A stretch of DNA of 64,000 bases. Origin: Sipunculus nudus (Eukaryota; Annelida; Sipuncula; Golfingiida; Sipunculidae). This document shows positions 49,994 to 62,981 of the stretch, one piece after another. The notes beneath the pieces were generated by a model. It did no database searches. It saw only the letters and a program-made list of their open reading frames with translations, and was not told the origin of the DNA. The stretch spans positions 45,412,659 through 45,476,658 of the forward strand of contig CM049313.1 of NCBI GenBank assembly GCA_026874595.1, read 5' to 3'. A program made the position numbers and the translations under genes. Each line of letters opens with the position of its first letter. Positions within the stretch are counted from its first letter, which is position 1.

Positions 49994-52950
49994 ATTTTTA
50001 GCTCAGCTGACTATAAGTCATCTGAGCTATAGTCGTGGTCCATTGTCCGTCGTCCGTCCGTCCGGATGTCCGTCCATAAGACTGGCACGTTTCGACACCG
50101 CTGGACCTATGAATCTGAAATTCGGCATACAGTTAGATGTCCCCAAAATCTCCTACCATGCCGAAAATTGGTTCAATAGGACTTCGTTCCTTTGAGATAT
50201 TAAGGAAAAAACCTTAATTTTTTATTAGAAATCTATTTTCACACTTCAGGACTGCCTAATATCAAAACCACTCATCTGTTTTTCTTCATATTTACCATAA
50301 ATATTCCTCTATATAGTTCCTATGTACATGCCAGATATTAAGTCAGTATTATATAATTTAAAAAAGTTATGGGCCCAAACATAATGGACTTTGTAAAAAA
50401 ATCAGGAAGATATTTGGTCACTTAAGACTTCGTTCCTTCGAGATATTAAGGAAAAAAACTCTTGTTTTCCATAAAAAAGCCATTGTTACACTTCAAGGCT
50501 GCCTAATATCAAAACCACTGATCTGATTTTGATTGTATTTAGTATTCACATTCTTTCATACATTTTCTATGAACATTCCAAAAATTAGGTCAGTATTGGG
50601 TAATATTTTGAAGTTATGGGCCAAAACGTAATGCAATTTTTTAAAAAAATCAGGAAATATATTTACTCACCTAACATGAGAATTGCTGAACCTAGAGACT
50701 TTTTTTCAGGAATATAACTTTATTTAATCAAGATTCAATTGTTTACCCAAAATTAGATTTGAATTTTGCAAAGTTTTTCAAGTTATTAGCATAAATAAAA
50801 AATCAATACCTTAAATTTTGTCCAACTTTGGCACTGTTGATTTAATTTTCACAGCATATATACATAAGGATTTAATCTTTTAAAATCTGAAATTTCAAAG
50901 AAATTGATTGGAAAGAATAGCTTTTATTCATGTTTTCATACACCATGTCAAGTGTTGTTTACATCTAGCCCACCTAGTAGTACAGCCTTCACTTGCATTA
51001 TGTAACCCACCCCAGGCAGCTTGCCTTGGGTCAGCTTGGCCACTACCAGCAGGCTTCCCCTCTGCCCTGCACTCCCCCCCCCCCCTAGATTGTGCATAAA
51101 CTAGATGAATGTTATTATTTTCTGTATTTGATTCATTCTTATTCTAGGCTATGCTACATTTTAGATTTTGTATTGTACCACCAGGATTACAATGATTAAA
51201 GTGTACATTTAATTGTTTTAACAAAGTGGTGTATTGCTATGAAAGTGTGGATGTTCATGAGATTAGTAATTCCTTACTTCAGAAGAGTAAAAACTTCACC
51301 AGGTGTGAAATTGACTTTTAATTCCAGTAATAAATTAAAACTGGGATAGTAATTAGCACAATGATATTGTTTGTCCCTCATTCAACCAACAGTGTGTATA
51401 CTTTATTTGAAAAGATGTTTTATTTTATCAAATTTACTGAATCTTTTATTTTATTTTGGTGAATAAAATTAAGCATGTACTGAAAACTCAAATGTGCAAA
51501 ACTTTTTAATAGTGATTCAAGGATTATTCTTGTAGATGCCATGTTGTGGCATTATTTTCTTTTAAATTCAGTTTAAACATTTATGATTTAAAAATAATAA
51601 AATATATGTGTATGCATAATATGACCCAATATGAGCTAAACTCTTGATATATGATGATTGCAACTTTTGCAACAATTCTAATATTTTAACTTAAAGTTTC
51701 AGTTTTTTACTCTGTATATATAATGATTGCAACTTTTGCAACAATTCTAATATTTTAACTTATAATTTCAGGTTTTTTATTAAAAATTTATAAAACCTGT
51801 AAATAAAAATATGATTCAGATAAAAACTTCTGAATGGAAAAAGTGGATATGCTTAAAAAAATAGGATTATATATAAACTTAAAATTATAATTCCCTTGAA
51901 AGTGAAATAAAGGTATTAGTCCATTCTGTCCACTTGCCTGTCCATCTGTAAATTTTCATATGCTTCACAGTATCTCAAAACTTTTACTGTTTTTCTTCAT
52001 GACAGTCTTGTCAGAGTATTAGTTTGCAATCATATATTTAGAACTTTGCTATAACCAAGTAGGAGGGCCCCTTTCCTCTAAGCTTTTCATATTCTTATAT
52101 AAATGAAAAACATTACAATAGAATATTTCTACATCCACCTTCGTGCTGCCCTTACTTTTCCCTTCTCCAAACCCCATCCCAAAGTCAGCCTCAGTAAGCA
52201 AGAACAAGATGAATCAGATATATTCATACTTTAATATTTTGTATAACTATTCATCCATAGGTACCTATGTACATGCCAGAAATTATGTCAATATTGTGTA
52301 ATATGTAGACATAAATAAACATTTGTATGCATAATGTGGTGTTGTCTGACAAGATTGAGATTTATGATGATGCAATTGAGAATTATGAATCAACTTTTAT
52401 ATTCAGATATATATGTTATATTGGAAATGTTTAGAAATATAAACTTAAATTAAAAATAAAATTGATGTGAAAAAAATGAGGATTTAATACAAACGGTAGT
52501 TCATTATTTTCCTGCCTCAGCAGAATTTGAGATCAGGCTTTGTTTGCCCTGTTTTATGTTGTTAATTAGTTATATTTCAACTGTATACATTTCATTAAAA
52601 ATACATATATATTTAATAATATATATTATACAAAAAATAGATTCAATTGAACAAATGTGTAAACTACTGAAATGTCAACAGTTAATCTGAAAGCCAACTA
52701 ATGATCATGGTAATAGTACAGAATATTTGTTCACAAGCTGCTAACATGCTTCAGTTTCAACTTTAGGAAACACATGATCAGGTCACAAAATATTATTTGC
52801 AACAATTTCTTGCTCATCAATACAAACCAATCATATAAACTGACCATGGCCTTTATGACCTCTTCCTCTTACATTTTATCTCCATTTGATATTATTTTTA
52901 CCTTCAAGGTCAACTTCAGCTGAGCACAGTGACCCATGGGTCCCTTGTTT
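49994..52950 (+). mobile_element. AGCTCAG-family Helentron-like element, D subfamily (copy J)
   Basis: It starts TTTTTAGCTCAGCTGACTA and ends CAGCTGAGCACAGTGACCCATGGGTCCCTTGTT (palindrome 52931-52942). The body follows copies D and E but lacks about 440 bp: GGTCACTTAAGAC (near 50417) jumps directly to TTCGTTCCTTCGAGATATT of the second unit, where copy E still has both unit segments. It carries a run of 12 C at 51074-51085 and the 75-bp duplication shared with E (51650-51775). From about 52318 to 52910 the sequence no longer follows D and E. Confidence 0.87.
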
Positions 52951-54025
52951 TGTAAGTATATTTAATTTATTTTTCTCAGCCAGGATACATGTGGATTTAA
53001 TCTGTTGAATTCCAAAATTTGAAAGTAAAAGCCTAAAAATTATTCTAATTATTGAAGGTTTTCAGATGCTCTAATGTATTTGCATTTTGTATATCCAAGA
53101 CCCCACTCTTGCTCACTACAGCCTTGCCTAGGTAACCTTATTAGTGATGCAGCACTGGCAGAACACCCCTGATCTAATAAACATACACTTATTCTAATGG
53201 GCCCTACCCTAACACCCCCCTCCGAGTTCCAACCCCCCACCTGACCACCATCACCAATTATTTTGCAATACATGGTATGTTATTGTCAACTGTATTTCTT
53301 TAAATGTAAAGCTATTTTTGATCCAATGTGCACAATTTTTCTTGAAATAATAATTCAAGAAGTAATCCAAGAGATGCCATGTTGTTCTGATGTAGCATTT
53401 TTAAGAAATTAATTCATTTTAAATAATTAAACAAAATATAATTTAACCCATTAGTAGGCATTATTAGGTAATATATGAAACAAATCATGGATAAATAAAG
53501 CTGCAATTTAAAATTGTGAATTCTGGAGTGTTATTTTCATATTTTTATTTTTAGATTTGTGAATCAATTTAAATAATCAGATATATTTGATATACTGTAG
53601 ATATATAGTAAAATTTATAAACTTAAAAAAAATGACTTAACAAAAGAAAAAATAGGATCTAATGCAAATATTTGTACATTATTTTCCTGTCTCAGTAGAA
53701 TGGAAATTAAAGTTATTTGCTTTGTTTTCCATCTCTCTGCCTATTTTTAAATATTTAAAAATAATTTCATTTAAATTAAATTTTATCCTTTACGTATATG
53801 CAGAGGTGCTGTACTTTTCACCAGTCCCTGTAAGCACCACTGAATTTCATTTTGTATTCTGTATTTATATCCAAAGGTGTTGTAACCCCCCCCCCCCCCC
53901 CAGTCATTGAGCTCTAGTTCTTGAGCACTGAGGATAGTATTTTTATTGCAACTTCAAAAAATCTTTGGCGATGCAGTTATAACTGTCACAATCAGCTGAG
54001 CGCCATGACCCATCGGTCCCTTGTT
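52951..54025 (+). mobile_element. 3' part of an older AGCTCAG-family element (copy K)
   Basis: Directly after the end of copy J, family sequence resumes at an internal point (GATTTAATCTGTTGAATTCCAAAATTTGAAAGTAAAAGCC corresponds to 17368-17400 of copy D in order). It continues to ATCAGCTGAGCGCCATGACCCATCGGTCCCTTGTT near 53992-54025. A run of 16 C sits at 53886-53901. The 5' half is not seen upstream of copy J, so J either replaced it or inserted next to a truncated copy. Divergence from D is larger than that of E or J. Confidence 0.7.
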
Positions 54026-57000
54026 TTGTGAGTTCATATTTATTCTTTTGTTTTAATTCTTAATTTGTAGCCTAATGTTCAGTTCCTTTAAATGTTCGCA
54101 GGGTAAGCCAGAAATTACATATAGGGGTAGGTGAATAGCTTGCTTTAAATAAATTCTTTGGTTAAGCACCAATTCAGAAAGGGGATGTTTCGGCAGAAAT
54201 TCAGAGATGCATGCCATCTGAAAAAAATGTTCTCTTGGTTTATTTGTAGCTGCATTCATTCTGAAATGCTAAAATATTTAGAGATAACACGTGGCTCTCA
54301 TATTTAAATTATCTGGCCCTTGTACAATATAGACCATATTCCTTTCAATTTTGAAGGCCATATATGCTTTTGCTAACAACTTGAATCTGACAGTGTATGC
54401 TTTGTTCTTCTTTTTCTCCATCATAGTATTGTAATTATACATTCCCAACTGAAGTCCAATTCTACTACACTGGTAAAACATAGCTATATATAGGTTTAAT
54501 TTAAATGTATATTTAACAATGATGCAGCTGTTATCCAAGATATTATATGTAGTATTTATTAGTATATATAGGTAATAAAGAAATGGTTTAAGTTAAAATT
54601 TCAGTGACATACCTGTTCTTTTAGTTTGTATTGCTCTCATTTCAAGAATATTTTTTATGAATATAACAGAACTTTTTAATAGGAGCTTCTGTTAGCAGGC
54701 TAGGGCAAAATGCTACATGCCTGTAGTCTATCACCTGGTTATTTAAGATGTTGTCCATAATCCTGTATGACCCGTAATATCTTGAATTAAAAAGAAAATA
54801 AGTTAGGACCGTATATGTCTTACTGAATCTCTGTCTTCCTCTCTCACCCTGTTTATGTATGAGAGATGTATGTGAAAGATATTTAGAGGTCTTTTTTTAG
54901 TAATCAGGTAGAAAGAAGCAAAATTTGGCTGATAGGAAGAAAAAAAATTAAAACGGAATGCTAGGTCTTGATCGGAAGTTAATGACAAGTAAAGTTTCAC
55001 CTTGGTCAATCATTTATGGCCACCTTCACTTGACATGGAGACTATTGATGTGAATGAATGAATATGTATGGGGGAAAAGCATGTATATTGAATAAAGAAA
55101 AAACTTTTTTATTCTTCCACAGGATGGCCCTAAACCACAATTACATATTGGCTTAGGGTGTGTCAGATGTGAACAAGCAAGGGAGCATGTGTGAGTGTGA
55201 TTGGAGTGTGCTTATAAATAATATTTAAAAAGTAGTGTTGGTAATGTGATTCACTTGACATATGAAGTCATTAACACTCTTTTACTATTTTATGTAAAGC
55301 AGACCACCAGCCAGCTGTGATTTAATGACGCACCAGTTCTCTTATGACTGACTGATACCTCACCTGCTGTTGTCTATTTCTGTCAATTTAAAATATGAGG
55401 CAAAGATTAGAAATACATTTTTCATAGACATAAGCTCTAAAAATTAAACGGAACAAGATTCCTGAAGATATATATCAAATTATTTGATGATTATGCACAT
55501 CATGTGGATAAGTGGAAACACTTGTTTATTCCAAGATTGGATGAAGGATTTTATAGACAGGAAGATTTACCATTGATTACCAGAATCGGAGACCCTAAAT
55601 TAAGGTACATAATGGGATGTAAGATATACAGTAGGATGTAAAGGTACACAAAGGGATGAGTGATAGGTGGGAGGATAGCCGTAAAATTATGTCTCAAAAA
55701 AGTAAATTATCACCATAATTGGGGGGTATGAACCCCCTAACCCCCATGGATCCACCCCTGGATTCAGACAGCACAATAATGAAGAAGAGGGTGAAAGACA
55801 CAACATTTATACCCTTATGCATATATAACAAATATAAAGTGCAGTATTTTCTATTTGGACAAGAAAAGACCAGCATATCCAGAGTACTTCAATGGTATCC
55901 CCAGACAAAGTCAGGATACTATGGTTTAGGCACGGTCTAGCCACTGCAGTAAAGATTTCTTTCAGGTGAGATTACTTGGAAAATATTTAACAGATCTTTA
56001 CCATTCTTGACATGAGCATAGATATGTGTGAGAGAACAAAGCCTATTTAGAATGGGATCATGACCTTTACTAGGATAGTGACCTTGACCTAGAATATTTC
56101 CATTTTTGGGGAAAATCACACACATTCTTGAATATAACAAGAAATCTTGCATGGATTGGTCAAAAATTCAAATTGGCTAAATCTTGGATGGCTTTGTCTT
56201 CAAGTTGAAAGATGGAAGAAACCATGGTCGCTTGCCAAGTGTCAGTATATGCATGCTGTTGAAGATTGGGGGGGGGGGTGCTATTCTTTAATGGGGGATT
56301 AATTGTCTGGGGATAGTATTCTAGTTTTTCTTGATTTACCTTCATAAAACCATGATGTTCTACCCCTACCATGTCTAACTAAACCACATTTTGATCCTCT
56401 TTAATTGTGACCACATCACTCATGAATGTGCTATTCTGTCTTGCTCTTCTTTTATTCTTGGTTCAAGCCCAAAGCTCTTTCCAGTATTCCTAGTTTTAGT
56501 TAACATGTTTTCAGATTATGTATTAAATCTTGACCTGAACCATAGCCTATTTTGACAGACGTTCATGCTGGCAAGGTCTGAATAGGGTCACTATCCTTAT
56601 TTATGGACAATTAAGAAAAAATGACAGTCATTTGATGAGACATGTGGGTCCACTCTTGCATGCCCAGGTTCAGTAAAGTTTGAAATGAAGTCTCCTACCA
56701 TAAGGAAAGACATGAAAAGAAGATGACTTAAATATCAGAGAGTCGCCATATTAAACAGGGGCTTACCAATTGGTCTATAAGATCCTGTTAAATGGTAATC
56801 AGGTTTAAAATTGGCATGCACTGCAAACCCCATGTTATGATGTCAGTCTGGGAGTGAAGTAGGCTGCTGGAGCTTTACCTGAAAACAAACCCTAATTCTG
56901 CAACATATTCAGCATGTGGTCTCCAGTAATACAGTATTGTGTGGCTCAGGAGTTCTTACCTGTGGTTCAGCTATTAATTCTTCCTACTGTGAGAGAAGGA

Positions 57001-57263
57001 TTGGTATACATTTTGTCTTCTGTGGCTTATCAAAAAGGTAAAAGAAAACTCTTTTTCTTAATCATTATAAAAGCCAGTAGATTGAAGACCTTTATACAGA
57101 ATTATCATGGACAAGTAGATTTTATTCTTAAAAGTATTAATTAACTTAGTTTAAACATAATAAAATTAACCTTTAATAAATACGTGTTATTAAGGAATTA
57201 ACTTATAAGTTAGTAAACTTTGCTCATCATTCGGTTGGTTAAGCAAATCATTATCTTTAAATC
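54026..57263. other. Single-copy AT-rich DNA
   Basis: No gene recognised. It includes a poly-G run of 11 (56268-56278), an isolated TGACCTTGACCT pair near 56080, and a C-rich dispersed fragment listed separately. Confidence 0.4.
55719..55772. repeat. Fragment of a common CCCCCTAACCCCC-type repeat
   Basis: GGGGGGTATGAACCCCCTAACCCCCATGGATCCACCCCTGGATTCAGAC resembles, on the minus strand, the start of a repeat found in many animal genomes (CAGGGGTGGATCC with GGGGGTT). Only this short piece is present. Confidence 0.35.
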
Positions 57264-57512
57264 TTTAGCTCAGCTGACTGAAAGTAGATTGAGGTATTGG
57301 AATGGCATTTTTTGTAGACTGTCAAATGACCCTAATCATATCAGTTTCTCAGGTGTGGTTTCATCTAGAGTCTTAATTTACTTACAAGGATAGCAAGTTC
57401 TCAGATTTTTAAGTCAAGAGTCAAGGTCCAAGGGCCCTCATTTTGAAAAAGCCAAAGAAAATATCTTAGGCTTATTTCCATATACAGCATCATGACCCTT
57501 GGCTTCTTAGTT
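57264..57512 (+). mobile_element. Very short AGCTCAG-family relic (copy N)
   Basis: TTTAGCTCAGCTGACTGAAAGT marks the 5' end. About 225 bp later, CAGCATCATGACCCTTGGCTTCTTAGTTT lines up with the 3' end of copy F (CATCATGACCTATGGGTCACTTGTTA). The internal sequence has AGTCAAGAGTCAAGGTCC, a possible trace of the F-type half-site array. It is heavily decayed. Confidence 0.5.
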
Positions 57513-57734
57513 TATTTTTAATTTCTCAGGCTGTGACCCTTAACCTAAAATTTCAAAGGACATTTTCTGAACTAGCCAGCTCTGTTTACTGAGCAAGTAA
57601 TTTTAATTCTCTTTTTTTTCATTCAGGGGAAGGATTTATCTCTGTCCAAGTACATTATCAGGAGCAATATTATGTCTATTCTTTCACACTAAATTTTGCT
57701 TTACACAAAAGTTTCCCAGCAAAACCAACTCAGC

Positions 57735-58151
57735 ATGTATTCTCAGTGCCACACATACGGCTGTTTGACATCTTATTATGGGTCTTCGTGTTTGTAAACA
57801 GAGTCCACTGGTATTTGTTTACCATAACAAGGCTGTGTGATAGAGGTCCAATTGCATGTAGCATAAGGCAATGTTTCAGCCAGAGGGAGCATGTGTTACA
57901 TTTTCATGCTCAGTCAGGGCATCTCATGATTGGCAGGAGTTGTGGCTCAGTGATGCACAGATTCTCACACACTTTGTTTATGTTGACACCTGTGATCACG
58001 CCCGGTCCACTGTTTTTAACACTGCATGGTTTACAGGAGTAAGTATACAGTTTCAGGGCAATATTTTTGCAGACACCAATTTATTTTAAAGAGAAGAAGC
58101 TATTTTCTGTATTTATTCAACATGCTTTATAGGTGATAGGGCCCCTTTAAT
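57735..58151. repeat. Two-copy dispersed repeat, copy P2
   Basis: Partner of 19955-20372 in the same orientation. Shared order: GTCCACTGGTATTT.., ACCATAACAAGGC, GATGCACAG, CCTGTGATCACGCCCGGTCC, TTCAACATGCTTTATAGGTGA, GGGCCCCTTTAATG. A 98-codon frame here (57746-58042) is not kept in the partner copy, which argues against coding. Confidence 0.65.
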
Positions 58152-59680
58152 GTATCAACAAGCAGTAAAATATAATGGTTGTACTCAATGCTCCTTTAAG
58201 GTCTGCACCCATTTTATGCTTGGTATATGGAGTTACTTATGTAAGTAAAGCCTTGGAAGGATTTCCTGAATCAGTGGGTTGTGTTTGATTGTTATAAAAA
58301 TATTGATTAAGTTTCTTTATCATCTTCATACTACCATGTCTGTGGCATATAGTACCCGTAATATAGATTTTACATGAACTGAACCAAATTCCTGGAGGAA
58401 AAAAAATTTTCCATTCATTTTTCCACAAAAAAACGTGGATTGTGGGATTTGTCAAGAATTGTTGGCACATCTGTGAGCACTGTCAACTCAGCAGTGATGC
58501 TAGACACCTGTGACTAAAATTTTAGATCTCATCAAAAGCTTAGTATTATATTGTCTATTAACCCTTATATTTATTAATGTGACCCTTTCTGACCACAGGG
58601 GCCCAACTTGAAGGTGGAGCATATTTGACACTGTCAGCCCCAAATTTTCAGGGAAGAATAAAACAATTACATGTATTGTTTGATTTAAGTCAGTGTTCGT
58701 AATACTTTGAAATGTTTACCTTTCCAACAAAAATGGCATAAATCTAATTTGCCTTTCTGCAGGAAAATTTACCTTCCACCATAGATGCATCCCTTAAAAA
58801 AAAATATCAAATTTTCAATTAATCATTTTGGTTTTGACATATCTGTGGAACAGGTAACCTGTGTTTTTATGGTGCAGCATTCTAATGGCAACACCTGGAA
58901 AATGTTTGTTATTGTAATCTGTGAATATAGGCTTGAGTACCCAATCACATATTTCCCCTACAAAATAAGAACGGGCTGGGGTTTAGACTGATACTTGGCT
59001 CTGTTATGGACCTGCTCACTCTGTTACTAGGCAATTCATGGAGCTTTATGATTCAAGTCATAATAGTGCAGGTTACCAGGGTAACTTGGGGTTTTCAATA
59101 TACCATTATGCAAGGAAAAAAATTCATTTTTGTGTATTTTTCATTATTTTTTAATTGTGAATTTAATGCATTTCTAAATTTTGCCTGTGATGTCACACTT
59201 TGCACCAGCCTATCACATCAAGGCCCAGTCTCTGTTCTAGATTAAATCCTCTATTCACATTACTCAACCATGTGCTATAAGGTTTACCTAAACATGCATT
59301 GGGAACAAGTTAATTGTCCCAGTGAAATAATTCACATATACTGACATTTATTACAAGGCTGCAGGAGCATATCTGGTGCCAGTGCTGGAGTAAACATTTA
59401 CAATTTCTAAGAGGATATTGAGAATTTGATCAGTCAGATGAGTTTCATATTTTCTCACTGAGTTGTGCAGTGTTGTTATAGCTCACCACTAAGAACCATT
59501 GAAGAAATTTGCTACAAAATTATCCAGGATCTGCTCAGTGTTGTTGAAAACTCATTCAACTAAGGACGTGTAGTCTTGTATCTATATTATAAGGCTCACC
59601 TAGAAAGTATAGTATAATGATTATAATTTTCTGTCTGTTTATAAGATGAAATATTGCAGTATTTTATTTCTTTCATTCTT
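58152..59680. other. Single-copy AT-rich DNA
   Basis: No gene or repeat recognised. Confidence 0.4.
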
Positions 59681-61035
59681 TTTTAGCAAACCTGTGAGCT
59701 TATGCAATGGTGCAGTGTGGTCAGTGGTTGGGTCGTGGGTTGTCTGTACGTTAACCATAGCTAACTCAAAACTGCAGGAGCTAGCATCACCAATTTTTTT
59801 ACAAATAATCAGTCATCTGAAAAACTCTATCAGATTTTGTTTATTTTTTTTTTAACTGCATTTTCTCAGATTTTATAGGGAAAAAGCTGAAAGCTTTAAA
59901 ATCTTCTTCTCAAAAACTGTCCTGCCAAATTGTCCCATATGTTTCACAGAAATGATCCTTGGAACAATCTCTCTCAAGTTTGTTAGAATGGTTCCAGTTC
60001 AGAGGTTTTTGGCAGAGTTACAGGAGGTTGCACTTAGTCATCTGTCCAAAAAGGCACAATAAAATTTCAATCTCAGAAATGGCTAGAGCTATCATCACCA
60101 AATTTTATGCCAATGTTTGTCACATATGTCATATCCAAAATTGAGGTATTGGTGCACCACCTACATTGATCTGTTTTTTACAAGCAAAAATGTAATTTTA
60201 GACTCTTCTAGCTTTTACTCTGTTTTATGATGAAACTGTTAAGCTGATTGGTTTAAACTTAAGAATTATTCTACCAGTTTTATAAGAATAGATTGGGTGA
60301 ATACAGCTTTAAAAAAGTAGTGTATCCAATTGAAAAAGGCCTCCTGTGTTTGAAAACAGATTTGACAACATGCTGAGTTTCAGCAGCCAAGTCAAGATGT
60401 CACTCAGTACAATCTGGTGGGGTCCAGACATCACCATGGTAACTGACCTGGCTCTATCTGGTGTCTAGAAAATGTGTCTAGATGCAGAATGCCCAGTTTA
60501 GAAATACTGGAACTATATTTCAACTTATTGAAAAAACTTGGTTTGCAATTTTAGCGAATCTATGAGCTTATGCAATGGTGTGGTGTTGTCCATCTTCCTT
60601 CATTCGTCATGGGCCATAGCTATCTCAAACGGCAGGAGCTAGCATCACCAAATATTTTGAAAAAAATTAGTCATCAAGAAAATTCTATCAGATTCGCTTA
60701 TTTTTTGGCTAACTGCATTTTCTTAGATTTTATAGGGAAGAAGGTAAAAAACATTAAAAAATGTTCTTCTCCAAAACCATGCTGCCAACTTGTCCGTTCA
60801 TCTGTCCCAATAATCCTCCCTGGCAAAAAGAACATATCCGAAAAATCCTGACTGATACATCCTAGTTTTAAAATGTCCCTGTCCTAAACTTGCAGGTCCA
60901 AAATGTCCATTTTGCTGAAATCATAATGACTATGGAAGCAGGACATAAGAGGATCAATATTAAATCTTAAAAAAAAAACCTCCATTCATACTCCCAAACT
61001 TTGCACAGGTTCGCATTAGGCCTGTAGGCCTTGTT
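59681..61035 (+). mobile_element. AGGCCT-hairpin family Helentron-like element, two-unit copy (L2)
   Basis: Two units begin with nearly the same words: TTTTAGCAAACCTGTGAGC, TTATGCAATGGTG at 59681 and TTTTAGCGAATCTATGAGC, TTATGCAATGGTG near 60550. Both contain GCAGGAGCTAGCATCACCAA. About 240 bp of other sequence (60305-60545) lies between them. The 3' end is AGGCCTGTAGGCCT (61018-61031) and TTGTT. It is homologous to 1437-2591. The position that holds GGTGGCGCCACC in that copy reads GGTGCACCACC here (a 2-base loss). Confidence 0.7.
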
Positions 61036-62775
61036 TATCTCTGCTTGGTGCCACTAATTATAATCCACATTTGTAATGTTGGTAATTACTTGCACATCAG
61101 AGTCATGTCTGGAATCCATCTCATACAATCAATGTGTGTGTATGTCTAGAATGGAGAATAATTGAGTTCTTACCTTAATTTGGTTTCTCAGAAATTGAAA
61201 CTGGGTAAATAGAACAATGATCGACAGTGTCCCACTTCAGAAGGTGGTGGCAACTGAAAAACAAGACAAATTATCTGCTTCAGTCTGTCAGATGAGTTAA
61301 TATGATATCACATTAGCAAAACTTTTTTTGTTTGATGTTTCTTTAAGTGTTTGTATCTTTATCACAAGACCACTACTTTCATACATCATTGAGTGATGAG
61401 TGGCAAATTTCTCACCACAGAAGTGTAATTTAAAAAAAAATGGCTTAAATAGCTGATGCAATGATAGACACTCGTATTAAGGTAAATTGCTTTGGCTTCC
61501 AAGTGAAACCTTAATGTAAGAATGATTCTGAGTTTTTGTGAAACCTTAGGCCAGGATCCAGTGCAGCTGTGAAGAAAAACCAATAATGTTTTTTCCTGTG
61601 TCTTCATAAGCAGTAAAAAGATTTCAGACGTAACAGAAATCCTTATTTGTAGGCCATGATTATCCAACTCTCAATGAGATATGTGATGTCTTTCTTGAAA
61701 AAAAATTCTTTTTTTTTTATCAAGAACTAATATGTGTGTATATAGTTATGTTGGCCACACACTCTTTGTAAAATTTCTGCGAGGTAATATGATATACCTT
61801 GAAATTTTTTCTGCACTTTTTTTTTTTTCTAAAAACATACATAAAGGCTTATAAGTATGAATTGAGTTTTAAAAACCTTCAATAATTAGAATAATTTTAA
61901 AGCTTTTACTTTCAAATTTCAGAATCCAACAGATTAAACCCACATGTATCCCAGCTGTGAAAAATAAATCAAATATACTTAGCAGTGTGGTTGACAAAGG
62001 TAATTGTGCTGACAACAACTTTACAAAAATACAAAAAGTCTCAACAAACTGATTCTACACACACAATATTCAAGTAAAAATTATGTGATTTAATATAAGA
62101 ATAAAATTTTTGTGCTGGAAATTTGTACACTTCTTTTCTTGCAGTGTAACTGTTAATATAAAGGGAATTTATGTCAAACAAATGATGACTTTTATTTAAG
62201 TATTCAGTCTTGAAACAACATGTCTGTACATCCACTTGTTTGCACTTACTCTTAAATAATTTGTTGATTTCAATTTAAAACAGGTGTCTGAACTTTTATC
62301 AACACATTTTTTCAGACCATTATTGTCAAAGTCTGTGAGCATGTTTTAAACCACTAAAACTGTATATAGTTATGGTCATTATTTATCATGCTGAAATTAA
62401 ATATTACTTCTTCTTTGAAGTATTATTCTAAGGAACTGACAGTTTATTTGCATAAACTGGAAGGTGTCAGCTGTTATAGAATTTACTTTCTTGGACTGGA
62501 TATTATAAATGTGTTTTAGTCCTGGCATTATAAAAATGAAACATTTAAATTATAGTGTTAATATGACAATATTCTTTGCCTAGCCTCTGCAAAATGTGCA
62601 TGTCATGTCTGCTTGTGTGGATGGGATGTGACGAGACAAGCCAAGAAAGACTTTGTACAATATTCAGTAGAAAATGATGATGATGATGATGATGATGATA
62701 AGTTGTAGATGATGTGACAGGATATAAAAATATCCCATATGCTTGAGCCACTTTGATTAAAAACAAAGATAGGTT
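61036..62775. other. Single-copy AT-rich DNA
   Basis: No gene recognised. A frame of 93 codons on the minus strand (61386-61667) has no recognised motif. Confidence 0.4.
62674..62700. repeat. (ATG)n microsatellite
   Basis: Nine ATG/GAT trinucleotides. On the minus strand it gives a run of His in a short frame, which is an artefact. Confidence 0.95.
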
Positions 62776-62790
62776 ACTAGAAATGTTATA
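62776..62790. repeat. Target-site duplication, left
   Basis: ACTAGAAATGTTATA, identical over all 15 bases to 62967-62981. Confidence 0.92.
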
Positions 62791-62966
62791 GGGGTAGGAC
62801 GTAGCCTAGTGGTTAAGGCGTTGGACTTCGAAGCTCAGGGTCTTTGGTTGGAACCCCGCAGGTACCTCAATGGCATAATCATGAAACCTTGTTGAACCTC
62901 ATTCTCCTCATTTAAAAAGACAGTGCCACCAACAGGCTATGGAAATATCCTTAAAAACCTCAAAAA
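62791..62966 (+). mobile_element. tRNA-derived SINE with perfect target-site duplication
   Basis: The 176-bp element begins GGGGTAGGACG. TAGCCTAGTGG (62802-62812) fits the polymerase III A box and GGTTGGAACCCC, about 35 bp later, fits the B box with one change. GGTTAAGGCGTTGGACTTCGAAGC resembles the D-loop to anticodon part of a Ser/Leu-type tRNA. A tRNA-unrelated body follows and the tail is A-rich (TTAAAAACCTCAAAAA). A perfect 15-bp duplication flanks it, so this insertion is probably recent. The name of the family is unknown. Confidence 0.9.
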
Positions 62967-62981
62967 ACTAGAAATGTTATA
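62967..62981. repeat. Target-site duplication, right
   Basis: ACTAGAAATGTTATA, partner of 62776-62790. Confidence 0.92.

Noticed and set aside
56075-56095. TGACCTTGACCT pair as a nuclear-receptor site
   Set aside because: A single DR0-type pair in unique DNA, easily expected by chance in 64 kb.
57746-58089. 98- and 72-codon plus-strand frames
   Set aside because: They lie inside the dispersed repeat P2, and the equivalent copy at 19955-20372 does not keep the frames.
62791-62870. Possible tRNA gene
   Set aside because: The acceptor arms do not pair into a full cloverleaf, the B box has a changed base, and the unit has an A-rich tail and target duplications, which identify a SINE.
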